64,000 bases of DNA, taken from positions 29,825,158 to 29,889,157 of the forward strand of contig OV121081.1 in the NCBI GenBank assembly GCA_921293015.1, given 5' to 3'. The DNA comes from Phorcus lineatus (taxonomy: Eukaryota; Mollusca; Gastropoda; Trochida; Trochidae). Numbering within the stretch: position 1 is the first letter of the stretch; each line of letters begins with the position of its first letter. Below, piece after piece: positions 49,626-59,778 of the stretch. The position numbers were made by a program, and so were the translations under genes. A model generated the notes under the pieces. It saw only the letters and a program-made list of their open reading frames with translations, was not told where the DNA came from and ran no database searches.

Positions 49626-52600
49626 GTAAGCATACTTACTACCTACGTCGGCCATTTCATACTGACTTTATCATCTCACCATTAGCGTATTTGAATCCGG
49701 AAACCTCCTTCATATCGTGATATCCATCAGGCCAAATTGTTGTGTTCAACATTTGGCGACGATGGGTGGCAAACTAATGCTTGAAAGTAGATATTTGCGT
49801 ATTTTTAGCACTGCTGATAAATAGAATTTTATATTCTCATCTACGTTACATTATGCTTACTACATTAGAGATTGGATAATAGTATTAAATTTTAGGAAGT
49901 ATAGTATAATGTTTATCACTCGTCAAAATTAATCAAGCATAATTGCGTATAGTGTGCTGAAACTAACATTGGCTGCCATTTAGCGGCGGTGCTACAATTG
50001 TGACGTCATAATTATGCACTATTGCGACGCCATACAAAGAGCGGAATTACACTAGTTTGATGTTATTACACTGCGGTATTTTACACGGGCAGGTGAGAAT
50101 ACTAAACGACGTCCTTTTTAATAACATTTTATCAAGCGAGTGATTGGTTTGGTATCTAAATATTTAATGAGTGACAGCGAGTTAGATACCGATACAATTC
50201 ACGAGTTTCATAATAATGTAATTAAACGGGAATGACTTTATCGTTTTATTTATCAAATTAAACGAATATTTCACGGGAGTTACTTGCCTCGGCTGTTGAC
50301 ACCGAAAGCTTATTTCGGATTGTTTGTGATTGGCTAGTTGAGAGTACATCAGAACATGCAACGAATCGGGGTCCTGCACGACCGTTGAGGAGAGGAACAC
50401 CCTGATAGAACGAGTTTGAATTCCTCTTGACACGGTCGATTTTAAACACTCTGGATAAAAACTAATGACCTTTATCTTAAAATCTGGATATGTGATAGTA
50501 AAAAAACAGTTCACAAAGAGAATGGCGTACTTTTATTTTTCTCATTGTTAATTGTGATTACTGGTTTGTATAAACGAATTCTGTACCATCTTTGATAAGG
50601 ATCTTTTATGAAGGAACTTGTCCCCAATCCACGCCAGCTTTTTCCTATGGTAAAGGGAATGTGATTATCCTTTTTCCATTTCAATTCTATCTGGACTACT
50701 TTGAACATTTTACTAGCGCTTCCATCAATAATTAGGGTTTACGAAATCATGATTCAGCCAAGGAACCTATTTACGCGATGGAAGTTTGGATTTGTCTATG
50801 AAGTCTACAAAACGTATTTTAGTCAGAGAATGTCAGAGTATGTATTCATGCATGCGTGTTGGTTGGTACATACATTAAGGTCATGATACTGTGGAAATTT
50901 TGTAAAATCTACGACAAGAAAGCAAAAGAAACCCTTTTATAAGTATAACGTTTTCTTTTTTCTTTTCTTTCCTTTTTCTGAATAAAGTGATCTTACGAAA
51001 ACGAAAATAGATATTTCAAATTGCAAGACGGAGGGGTTTTTTTTATCAAAAGAATCAGATTTAAGACGAATGTACCATGATCGATTAACACTCGATCATA
51101 AAAATGATTAAACGGAGTTCCCTCAAAAATGGCCGTCGGTAACTTCTGCTTGATACTTGATTATTTCCTCTACGTCAACGGATGATCTGGTTTTGTAATG
51201 AAGTGTTCTGACCATGTTAAAATAGCACATTTGTAATAAACTAATGTTTATCAGGAATTTGAAGAAATAAATCTTTCAAAATTCGTGCTACGCCCCTTTT
51301 TAATGATATTTGTTATTTGCAACTCCTAGGTGAAGCGTGAGTACTACAAGGTCGGGTAGGAAACTGTGTGTGTGTAGTAGAACTGGAAAAAGAGGCATCT
51401 TGTGTTTGAAGTTTTCTATTAAGCTTTTATAAAAATCCTATAAACTCATATTGTGATCTATCTTGTAGTTTTTAGTGAGTAACTAATCTTGCAGTTTGCT
51501 TTTCTATAACGACATGCTTTTCAACCTTTTTGTGTCAATATGTGTCTTAGCGACCACAGTTTCTTTAAAATATTGTTTTATATTAAATGAAATATATATT
51601 TTCGTTTTGCATATTAAGTTTAACTTTGCACTCTTATTTTCATTCTCTGCTTTTCCTTCATAAATTTCACCTTGCCGCTGCTTTTCTTATTTCCTGTTCC
51701 TTTAGAAGTGATTTTCAAAAGAATTTTGCAGAAACACGTTTTCCGCGTAACCATTACTTTTAGCGGATTTCCTCCTGATACTTCTATTGTTGCTTTAGAC
51801 GATCTGAAAAAAAGATTTATATATGTAATATATATGTTAGATAAATAAAAAGTTTATTTTCATGGTTCGTGTATAACACATTCTAAAATAATAACACACA
51901 TAAGAACTGTATATCAGTTCTTTACAAACCAGTTTCCCAAAATTGTTTATCATGACAGTTTACATGTTGTTGCTACTCATTTATAAATCTGAATTCTCAT
52001 TATCAAAGTATTATTTTTCAAAACAAACTAATGCATAAATTAAATGATCACTAACAACTGATTTGTTAATAGTTTAAAGGCAATAGTGCACGCTTTTACG
52101 GTTTAAATTGGCTATTTTAAGGTTCAAGAGGACTTATGCATTCACTTAAGCTTTCTATCGATGCAAAGAAATACTTAAAATTCTTTAAAATTGACCTGCA
52201 ATCAACAATGAAAACGTTTAGACAGCCGCTGTTGGCTTGAACATATAAAAAGTCTATGGTTAGCTGTGCACAAAACGGATAAATTATGGACAGTTGAACG
52301 CGGCTGAACTAGTATTATGTGCAGCTATTGAATTTACCTAAACTCTGAACTGAGAACAAAGAATGAAATATGTTTTATGATAGCAATGTTGTAAGTAAAC
52401 CGATTTAATAACACAGCATTAGCATTGTTATTAGATTGACCAAAGCGGCTGCCGTTTCCGCTTTTCTGTTTATGAGAAAAATTTTAATATTTCCGATATC
52501 GTAGTTCAGGCGAATTTAAAGTTACGTTGCATTACATACTTCTGGCCTTTAAAAATCCACTTTACTACCTGAATACGTAAATATTTGTTAAATAGCTTAC

Positions 52601-52862
52601 GAGGTAGATTACTCGAGTGATGTTCGTGAGTAATATCGAGAGATATGCAGTATATGTGCATTCCTTGTGTTTACGAAATATTGGTGTGCACTAGTGCGTT
52701 TAACTTGTAGAGCCGATAACATTAAAGCACTATCAAACATGTGCAATCATGTAATAAACTCTTTTCCACAATATTCTTTGGTTGAGGGAACGTATTTTGC
52801 AATATTACATTGTCTTGCTTAAGTAGATGCTTCCTAACACCCTCTCTCTCGCTTGATTTCAG

Positions 52863-52927
52863 CAAGAGAGAAGCCCCCACCACCCCCACCACCTAGACGA
52901 CCACGCCAATCCCTGCCAGCCTTGTGA
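52863..52927 (+). CDS. WIP/verprolin family last exon
   Basis: Acceptor CTTGATTTCAG after a CT-rich tract. It encodes EKPPPPPPPRRPRQSLPAL then TGA at 52925-52927, like the proline-rich ending of WIPF proteins. The intron before it is 3.2 kb. The 3' UTR follows, with an AATAAA near 53112. Confidence 0.75.
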
Positions 52928-53912
52928 GAGTGAAGGAACTTAATAGATGAAGAAAAGTGTTAAAATATTCACATCGGTGCCAGACTTGGTGAATCTCATA
53001 TTGGTTGATGGACAAGGAAGAGCTTTAAACAGCAAGGTTCTCGTGGACGCTCAGAGACCATGGTGTTTATTGTCGTGAGACATGATCTGATAGATGATCT
53101 GATCTAGATAGGAATAAATGGATGCGAGAACATAGGTGGAAAACTGCTGAACCTTTGGGACGTAATTTACATTGAACGTACAACGGTTGATTCAACAAAC
53201 AACAGTGGTGTTTAGGCTTGTTTGAGTTGAACTGAAGTAAGGCGAATTGAAGTGAACCATTGAGCCATTTGGACGTCAACGATTAGTGTGCAAAGGCGGA
53301 CATTAGAAATTTGACAGGAATGGAATGAGAAAGGGTGGGATAAACGGATATGCGACGATAGTGATGATGTAACAATAAGCAGTGAGGAAAAAACATATGT
53401 GTCAAATTTACATCAACGATACACTCAAGCATGGGACTACTGCGACCGTTCAGTGGCGCATCCAAAGGTTTGAGACCGGAGTTTGACACCACTCTCAACC
53501 ACCTCGACACTCCCCCCTTCGGACCTCTATGATCGCCCGTTTAAACCTTAAACCTTGCTCTCTTCCTTCGAAACCCCTGGATCCGCTTCTTTTGTTCTTA
53601 GACTCCTTTGTGTCTTAGGAAATGTTTGGACATTGGCGTAGCCTGCTGATGATTCCCTAACTGTGATGTTATATCCATTAAGCTGTTGGCCTTGTGCTTT
53701 AAGGATATGGAAAAATACCTTATACTGCTGCAAAGTATTATAGATTATGATCAAACAATCATTCCGAAATCGAGCAAAAACACTGACAAATAACTTGATA
53801 ACCTATGCAAAATCGTTTTATTTAGTTATGTGTCTTTGAGATAATATTTGGATATATTTTATGTTTATGAACAATGGTGCTTATTTGGATGTGTCCACGG
53901 AAAATTTAATCT

Positions 53913-53992
53913 GAATCTACGTGATGAAAAAGGGGGGTGACATAATTGATGATTGATGGATGATTGATGAGTTTTTAATCCCCTCACGTCAC
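53913..53992 (+). repeat. Left terminal inverted repeat of the Polinton-like unit
   Basis: Begins GAATCTACGTGATGAAAA then a G run and TGACATAATTGATGATTGA. The same order, complemented, is found at 59654-59778. A degenerate second copy of the TATAGTCCTTTTTT subunit follows directly at 53995-54040. Confidence 0.8.
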
Positions 53993-53999
53993 ATATAGT

Positions 54000-54760
54000 C
54001 CTTTTTTTGTCAGCTGACGTCATTAATTATTGTAAACAAAACAAAACCAGTTTAAACCAGTTTGTGTTAAGGTACCTATAAAACCCGATCTCTTACAGTA
54101 CAAATACCACTCACAAAGTTGGACTGTGACCTGCTGCATGAAAACCCTCAGAAAAACATCAGAGTTGAAGATCAATACTTTAAGAACATAAGCAGAAGAC
54201 ACTAGCTATTTTCTTTCAAAGCAAGAACAAAACAAAAAATACTAATGACTTACCAGTTAATCCTTCCAGTATTGATCAAGGTTGTCCAGGAATGAAGGTT
54301 TGACTATCTCACAGTTTTATAAATTGGTATTCTCACATCATATCACAGTTGACAGTTCTGCTTCATTGGTCAGCTTTCAGTTGTTATTAAAGCCCCAGAG
54401 GGTGTCTTCACATAATTGTAGATGTTTATATGGAGACCTTCAGTAAAGTAATAATAAGGGAATTGAGTTTTTTAAAGTAACATCAAATCCTCCCATAATT
54501 ACTTTAAACAATGTCCATGTAATTTTATTAAGGGACAGTTCTTTCTCTCTTTTTTATTTTTTTTTTTTTTATTATTATTATTATTTTTTTTACATATCCT
54601 CTGGGAAGGGAACCAGATGATTTAATCCAAAAATATAAAAAAAACCATATGTATAATATGTTACAACTGTTAGTTTTAAAGTTTTTCAGTATCTTGGATA
54701 GTAATTGGATAAGTTGAATTAAAAAAGTAATATTTATATAGATTGTTGAAAATAACAAAG
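54000..54760. other. Left interior of the Polinton-like unit, no clear gene
   Basis: Contains a possible minus-strand exon ending ACTG|GTAAGT near 54253, an ATT/T-rich simple run at 54545-54592 with an AATAAA-like signal on the minus strand, and otherwise no frame I can name. Confidence 0.35.
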
Positions 54761-54767
54761 GTCCTTC

Positions 54768-55568
54768 TTACAGATCCCAAATGAGAGCTTCCAGGCTTAT
54801 TATTTGGAGTCGTAGTTGTTTAAGGCCTTCTTGTACCGGCGTTACGTTTAACCTGCCATAGAACCTTCTTTTACTAAAACATATAATTGACAAAAAATTA
54901 ATGTTTTAAAAACTATCTATTTTTATATTAATAGTTACTGTAAAAAAAAGAATTCTGAAGAAAATATACTCACAGAAGGTTTTGTTGTTGTATTGCTTGA
55001 GGAGCAATAGGGACAGGAACGACTGACTTTGAGGGGGTATCAGCTGGGATATTTACTTGGTCACCAGCTGGTATAGCAACAGGCATATTAACCTGACCAG
55101 GTTGTTGTGGCATGGCTTCTGGGAGAACCTATCATACAAAATAAAGACTAATTTAGACTAATATATCCTAAACAGCTATAGATAAGTTGGAAATGATATT
55201 ACCATATATATGATTAAAAGTCAGTGATATTTGTCAAACAAAAGAAAAAAACTATACGACAAAATGTTGATAAAAAGTTTTAAGTGAAACATGACAATAG
55301 TTGTAAAATAGAATAGAACTTACTATGGCATTCCTTATTATGTCCACAAGTTCCTGCTCTCTAAAAACAAAAAAATATATAAATCTTTTTTTTAACATAT
55401 TTTTGGGGATTGTGTTTATCTTAAGTGCTCTAAAAATACATTTAAGCACACTTTAATGTGGTGCAAAAAATGGATAAAGAATACATACTTTGAATAATAT
55501 CAGGGATTAATTAAAAAGATGTATGATATAACAAAACATTAGACATACTCATTATTAAAACCGTCCAT
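54768..55568 (-). CDS. Four-exon gene for a 105-aa Pro/Gln-rich protein
   Basis: Exons 55584-55549 (ATG at 55568 in a strong context, GCCATGG), 55360-55324, 55128-54974 and 54873-54768. Junctions are canonical (TTTCAG, GA|GTATGT; TTTTTAG, ATA|GTAAGT; GATAG, CT|GTGAGT; TTTTAG), all phases agree and the frame ends at TAA. The protein starts MDGFNNEEQELVDII, has a middle rich in Pro, Gln and Val (PQQPGQVNMPVAIPAGDQ), and ends with a basic then Leu-rich helix (RRFYGRLNVT; LKQLRLQIISLEALIWDL). Product not recognised. A further donor GATCT|GTAAGA overlaps the stop, so a longer isoform is possible. Confidence 0.7.
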
Positions 55569-55643
55569 GGCGTTATCTCCATTTCTGAAATTTAATAGAA
55601 CAGATTGATAATTTTTGCAATTTTTAATGGTCTATATAGGCTT

Positions 55644-56018
55644 CTATCCTATAGCTCTTGCCCACACCTCTGACATGATCAATGCTTCCTGTCTCACTTC
55701 ATCCATATATTTTAATATAAATGCTATCACTGGTGTATTTTCAATTAAAAGTCGTTTTCGCACATCGTCTGTGGTGACAGGATCGGCAAAACGTGTTAGC
55801 ATAGTTAAATAGTTATTATTAGGATTTGGTTGAAGATATTTTCTTCTTTCACTCATTGTCACCACTATACGAGCATCTAATAAACGTCGAGCTATGGCGA
55901 CCATGGCTAACAACTGTTCACAATTCATATCCGTCACTTCTTGTATGGTATATTCATAGTCATGAAACAGAATTAGACTCGGCAGAAAATCATAATGTCT
56001 CAATATAAAACGTGACAT
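55644..56018 (-). CDS. Unknown 124-aa protein in the Polinton-like unit
   Basis: Intact frame starting MSRFILRHYDFLPSL inside the end of the penton-like gene. It is helical and charged (ERRKYLQPNPNNNYLTML, TDDVRKRLL) with no signal peptide or obvious metal site. I do not recognise it. Position and overlap argue that it is a real gene of the element. Confidence 0.55.
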   Translation of the reverse strand: MSRFILRHYDFLPSLILFHDYEYTIQEVTDMNCEQLLAMVAIARRLLDARIVVTMSERRKYLQPNPNNNYLTMLTRFADPVTTDDVRKRLLIENTPVIAFILKYMDEVRQEALIMSEVWARAIG

Positions 56019-56448
56019 GATAGAACCATAAAGGAAGTGGTTTCAAGTGAAGAGTCACTGTAACTTTACCAGTTAAAAATGTAGCTGGCTGACCTTCTTC
56101 GTCAATGATGATAATATCAATGCTTGTAAGATCACGTACTTTGATGGGTACATATTGATATCTAGTGAAAATAAAGGATTTTCCATTGTTTAAACATAAT
56201 CGTCTGAGTAAAGGCTCTTGATTTTCACCCACATAAGTTGAATCACAGATAGAAGAATGTACATAAATTTCTTTGAACTTTGAACTTCTTCTGACACTGT
56301 TAATACTAATTTCGGTTAGAGCAATCATCAAAAAATGTTCAAAATGTAGTAGTTCATTCAATTGAACTCGAAATGACCAGGACTGATTGTCGGGATACCT
56401 ATCTTTACTGTCACTACTTCTTAAAATTATGTATTTTTCCATTATCAC
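55990..56448 (-). CDS. Penton-like minor capsid protein, 152 aa
   Basis: Intact frame beginning MIMEKYIILRSSDSKDRYPD. The pattern of an N-terminal S..S...YP.N....F.V.L segment, a central IYVHSSICDSTYVGE...PLLRR motif, and a C-terminal F.TGKVTVTLHL strand matches the single-jelly-roll penton proteins of Polintons/adintoviruses. In a complete element it would sit at virion vertices. It overlaps the downstream frame by 29 nt. No major capsid gene is present here. Confidence 0.65.
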   Translation of the reverse strand: MIMEKYIILRSSDSKDRYPDNQSWSFRVQLNELLHFEHFLMIALTEISINSVRRSSKFKEIYVHSSICDSTYVGENQEPLLRRLCLNNGKSFIFTRYQYVPIKVRDLTSIDIIIIDEEGQPATFLTGKVTVTLHLKPLPLWFYHVTFYIETL

Positions 56449-56723
56449 TTTTGAGATTTTATTTTAGGATGGGGAAGTAAATATCCAAGACTACTACTCA
56501 ATAATGCTGTCCATAAATTAGAATTTCCTTTGTCCAAAGACAAGTTCACTATACATGTAATAACCACTAAGTAAATATTGATGATCTGAGAGAAAAATAC
56601 TGTTTCGTTTATGACCACTTTTTTTCCAAGTAAACTCCAGGTTTCATTCGATCTACTACTTCGTGAAAGAGGTTGTGACTCAATGGGTTCTTCCATCCTT
56701 TTGTGTTTGAAATACATTAACAT
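56445..56723 (-). CDS. Small membrane protein of Polinton-like element, 92 aa
   Basis: Intact frame. Residues about 40-60 (VFFSQIINIYLVVITCIVNL) form one membrane helix, and a second hydrophobic stretch, LWTALLSSSLGYLLPHPKIK, follows. I recall a similar small membrane protein beside the integrase in adintovirus/Polinton relatives. Its last codons overlap the next start by 4 nt (ATGA type), as in compact viral operon-like layouts. Role unknown. Confidence 0.6.
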   Translation of the reverse strand: MLMYFKHKRMEEPIESQPLSRSSRSNETWSLLGKKVVINETVFFSQIINIYLVVITCIVNLSLDKGNSNLWTALLSSSLGYLLPHPKIKSQK

Positions 56724-56754
56724 CTTCCTTTTATAGGATCTGATACTGTCTCAT

Positions 56755-57743
56755 GTCGTTCTCAAGAATCCATGAGTTGTATTTCCTTGGTCAATGAAGC
56801 CATTTCACCAACACTTCTTTCCGTTTGTTTCGTGTTCGCCTTTTGATAATGTCTTGTATCCTATATTCTTGGTCTGGATGTTCAGCCACGAATTGCAATT
56901 CAGCAGCATAAAATGAACCTTCAATAGGATCACCTCCTCAATCTTTCAGTTTGTACAAATCATTATCTTGAGACCAATAGCATCGGGCAATGGTAAAGAT
57001 TTCACCACTCCATTTTTCCTGATATTCTCTATCAAATTTACCATTCAAATGACTTATTCGAACTGTATCTCCTACTTTGAATGTGAATTTTCTTTTTGCA
57101 TTTTTCTTGATTGGTTTCTTGGCTTTTCTCTTGATCAAATACTGTGATAACCTCACTTCTCCTTCATTAGTTTTATTCACACTATTAGGAGATTGACCAA
57201 TCATACGATGAAAAGAACCATTATAACTTTTTACAACTTTAGGTAGGATATCTATGTATCTATATGTAAAGTTTTTCAACATGTATCTATACAATCGCAT
57301 TTTAAGAGTTTTAATCACTCTCTCAGCATAAGGAGATTTCGTCTCATTGAGTGTAAACAGCTGTGTTACGTTGTGTTTTTTTCAAAAAGTTTTGTTGACT
57401 GTAGAGGATAGATCCAAAGATAGCGGGAAAATAAATCAATGATAACCAATACATATTTTTACACCATCATTATATTTAGCTAATGAAACCATATTCATCA
57501 AATCGGCTTGCCAGTGACTATCTATACCTTCAATAACATATGTATTTCTTGGAAACTTTCGTCTCACTTGATGAGTCATAGTGTATGTTTCCTGACTTTC
57601 AGCCATTTCTTGATGCGATGAAGACCAATCTTTAATTGACCTTCAGCTTTCACAGCTTCGTATAATTTCTTGGCTCCAGCATAACTTCCTGGATGGGATG
57701 GATCATAATAAATTCTCTTGAGATAGTCTTCCCAAGGAGCCAT
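56755..57743 (-). pseudogene. Polinton-type RVE integrase with chromodomain, broken
   Basis: This is a retroviral-type DDE integrase of the Polinton group, which would insert the element. It starts at ATG 57743 (MAPWEDYLKRIYYDPSHPGS). The first catalytic Asp is seen in SHWQADLMNM, and the Glu in the YAERVIKTLK region. Breaks: a 1-nt loss near 57597, an extra A in the A-run near 57463, a deletion near 57350-57390 removing the segment with the second catalytic Asp, and in-frame TGA codons near 56938 and in the C-terminal chromodomain. The longest intact piece is 56938-57318 (SYNGSFHRMIG, FKVGDTVRISHL). Not functional. Confidence 0.85.
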
Positions 57744-57820
57744 TATGACCAACTAAATAGATTAGTCTGGTAACACACTATTTATATATCAGAAACACAT
57801 ATTGTAAATTTCAACTACAA

Positions 57821-57826
57821 TTTATT
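57821..57826 (-). terminator. Poly(A) signal of the CARD-PC4-BIR gene
   Basis: AATAAA on the minus strand, 68 nt past the final TGA and before the integrase start. Confidence 0.55.
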
Positions 57827-57893
57827 CAAGAAATGTATAGTTATTGACAGTACAATATACATCTGTACAATTATTTTAATATTATCCTTGACT

Positions 57894-58301
57894 TCAAATG
57901 AATAATGTCGGAGCCCAAGATCCAGTAGTTTTAGAAAACCTTTCTGTAGGCACTCCTACCATACGGAGATAGTCACACTCAGGAGACCACTTCTCATGCT
58001 CCACCCAGGGGTCATCCGTAGATATCCATTCTTTGAGTCGCATACCTCACTTAGAACAAATACATGAGTCTCCACGATTCATATAATAGAGTCCTGCATG
58101 AGCCAAGTCTCTAGGATTTTGCTTCATTTGAAGAGGCCAGTCCTTAAACGATTCCAGTCTTTTCTCAAAGGAAGTGTAATCAGACCTAGTTGGTAATGAA
58201 CCACTGCAATCAGCAACAGTCTCATATCCATAGGAATCCATGCTATAAGAGCTATTGTAAAACACGTCTTTACAGTCCAAAGTCTCTGAGCGTAATGCAC
58301 T
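57894..58301 (-). pseudogene. BIR-domain tail, same frame after TGA
   Basis: The frame continues past TGA 58302-58304 without other stops to TGA 58047-58049, then on to TGA 57894-57896. It encodes a BIR-type zinc domain: FEKRLESFKDWP...LAHAGLYYMNRGD, a Cys, W, and [14 protein letters not shown]. The second zinc-ligand Cys position is the TGA at 58047-58049. BIR domains of IAP proteins block caspases or signal in immunity. A poly(A) signal (AATAAA on minus) lies at 57826-57821. The tail is broken, unless the stops are recoded. Confidence 0.65.
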
Positions 58302-59326
58302 TCACCAGTTCATCCAATCTCCAGGGTTACATTTAGAACATTGCAAATGCTCCATTTGACCCTGGTGAAAATGCTCATCATTTGTATAACTATCATTATT
58401 GATATTTACATTATCATCTTCATCATCAGTATCTTCACCATTTTTTCTACTGTTAACCATAGTGCTATACCCCGGTAAGACCATATCCATCAGATGGTCA
58501 AGTCTGTTATAGTCTCGTTCCATCTCCTGACGTATCTCCCGTAGTTGTTGATCTAAAAGATCCTCTCCCTCAGTGTTGGGAACTGTAAAGTCTTCTATGT
58601 CAGGCTTTTCAGTCTCTTTGGACTCACTATCTTGTTTTGTCTTCTTGGTAGGTTGCTGAGCCTCATCCTCTGATAGTTTTCTCTTCAAGACGTCATTAGA
58701 GTTCTTAGATTCATTGGCCCCGTTCTTCTCTGTAAGTTTGTTAGAATCTGTACTCTTAAGAGAGTCAGGCATCATATCCCTCAGTTCGGGTACAAAGTCT
58801 GGCATCACATCACAACAGTCTCTCAATTTTGTCCACTGATCTTGGGATAGTAGAATACCTTTAGATGACGGTACTTCTTTTCCGTCAATGTGTTCCCATT
58901 GCCTTAGATCCACACCTTGGTCTTCCAATGTTGCATACACATTGGCTCCAAAAGAGGTATAAACTTCTGACTTACTGGACTCCTGCAAGAGGCAGAAAAC
59001 TCTGGGAAGTTCAAGCCAGTTATTTAGAGTTAACATTATGCCCCTTTTGGTAGGGTAAGTCTTACCACTCTCATAAACATTATACTTTCGTACGTCAATG
59101 TACATCGTATCGTTCCATGTCTTTGCTCTCACGAAAACATTATCCCCAAGTTCCAGATGACAACGAGGATGCTGAAGGGTAGCCAAGCGCTGATCTTCCT
59201 CAATTAGGAGACTGGCTGCTTTAGATTCTCCAGATGCCTGTAAGGCCTGACAAAATTTATCCAAAGCTTGTGGTCCACATCTTGGTAACGTCAACACTAA
59301 GGCTCTGCTGCGGTTTGTTGGGTTTC
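58302..59326 (-). CDS. CARD (second half), two PC4-like domains, NLS, acidic tail
   Basis: This open frame can be read from an ATG at 59351 or from the acceptor GTTGTAG at 59327. In order it has RALVLTLPRCGPQALDKFC (CARD helices 4-6) and a PC4/p15-like unit (LGDNVFVRA...YIDVRKY...KRGIMLTLNNW). A second PC4-like unit follows (FGANVYATL...VDLRQW...SKGILLSQDQW), then a KRKLSED...PTKKTK nuclear signal, an acidic Asp/Asn-rich stretch and a CSKC pair. PC4 domains bind single-stranded DNA; CARD mediates death-fold pairing. The first in-frame TGA is at 58302. The combined role is inference: a nuclear or apoptosis regulator. Confidence 0.7.
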
Positions 59327-59421
59327 CTACAACATAAACATAATCTTTCATGAAAAGACAGAATTAATTGGTACTAAAGAAGCATATTTGAGTAAAGATT
59401 GATGAAAAGAGAGCTACTTAC

Positions 59422-59556
59422 CATAATATAGGATTTACTGTACTGATTCAGTACACCCCATTGCTCTAGCAAGTTGACCACAGGTTCCACATCTTCAATA
59501 GCTTGCAGAAGAGCACAAGGTGTATGCCGAAGGGTATTCATGTCTGAAATGTTCAT
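59422..59556 (-). CDS. CARD-PC4-BIR gene, first exon (N-terminal half of CARD)
   Basis: The ATG at 59556 has a good context (AAGATGA). The exon encodes the first helices of a CARD-like domain (LLQAIEDVEPVVNLLEQWGV) and ends at a strong donor ATG|GTAAGT. It lies only about 100 bases inside the right terminal repeat. Its phase (0) does not match either acceptor candidate of the next exon, which need phase 1. A second possible donor, TACA|GTAAAT, does match but would drop several residues of the domain. Either a 1-nt indel or a boundary I misplace explains this. Confidence 0.6.
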
Positions 59557-59653
59557 CTTGGTTGTGTTAGTGGACAACTGTTGAAGTGTTGTAAAAGTTA
59601 GGCCTTTTTTATAACATGGTGACATGACCTCAAGTTCAACATGGCATCTACTG

Positions 59654-59778
59654 GTCACGTGATGGATTAAATACCTCATTAATCATCCATCAATCATCAA
59701 TTATGTCACCTGTCAAAAAAGGACTATACACCCCCCCCCCCCCCCCCCCCCCCCATTTTCATCATCTACGTCAGATTC
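59654..59778 (-). repeat. Right terminal inverted repeat with a 24-base C run
   Basis: The complement of the left repeat, with an extra TATAGTCCTTTTTTGACAG block between the homopolymer and the shared core. The C run spans 59731-59754. Length differences may be assembly or slippage. Confidence 0.8.

Larger units (their letters stand above)
53913..59778 (-). mobile_element. Polinton/adintovirus-like element, shortened, with CARD-BIR cargo
   Basis: A 5.9-kb unit bounded by inverted repeats (53913-53992 and 59654-59778) with all recognised genes on the minus strand, several overlapping or nearly touching. The RVE integrase with chromodomain, small membrane protein and penton-like protein together are typical of Polinton/adintovirus genomes. 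DNA polymerase B, major capsid, packaging ATPase and protease are absent, so it could not be autonomous. I could not define target-site duplications. Confidence 0.7.

Noticed and set aside
50182-50708. Minus-strand frames of 110, 63 and 65 codons in the WIP intron
   Set aside because: They overlap in different frames and I recognise no motif; possibly an old mobile element, but unsupported.
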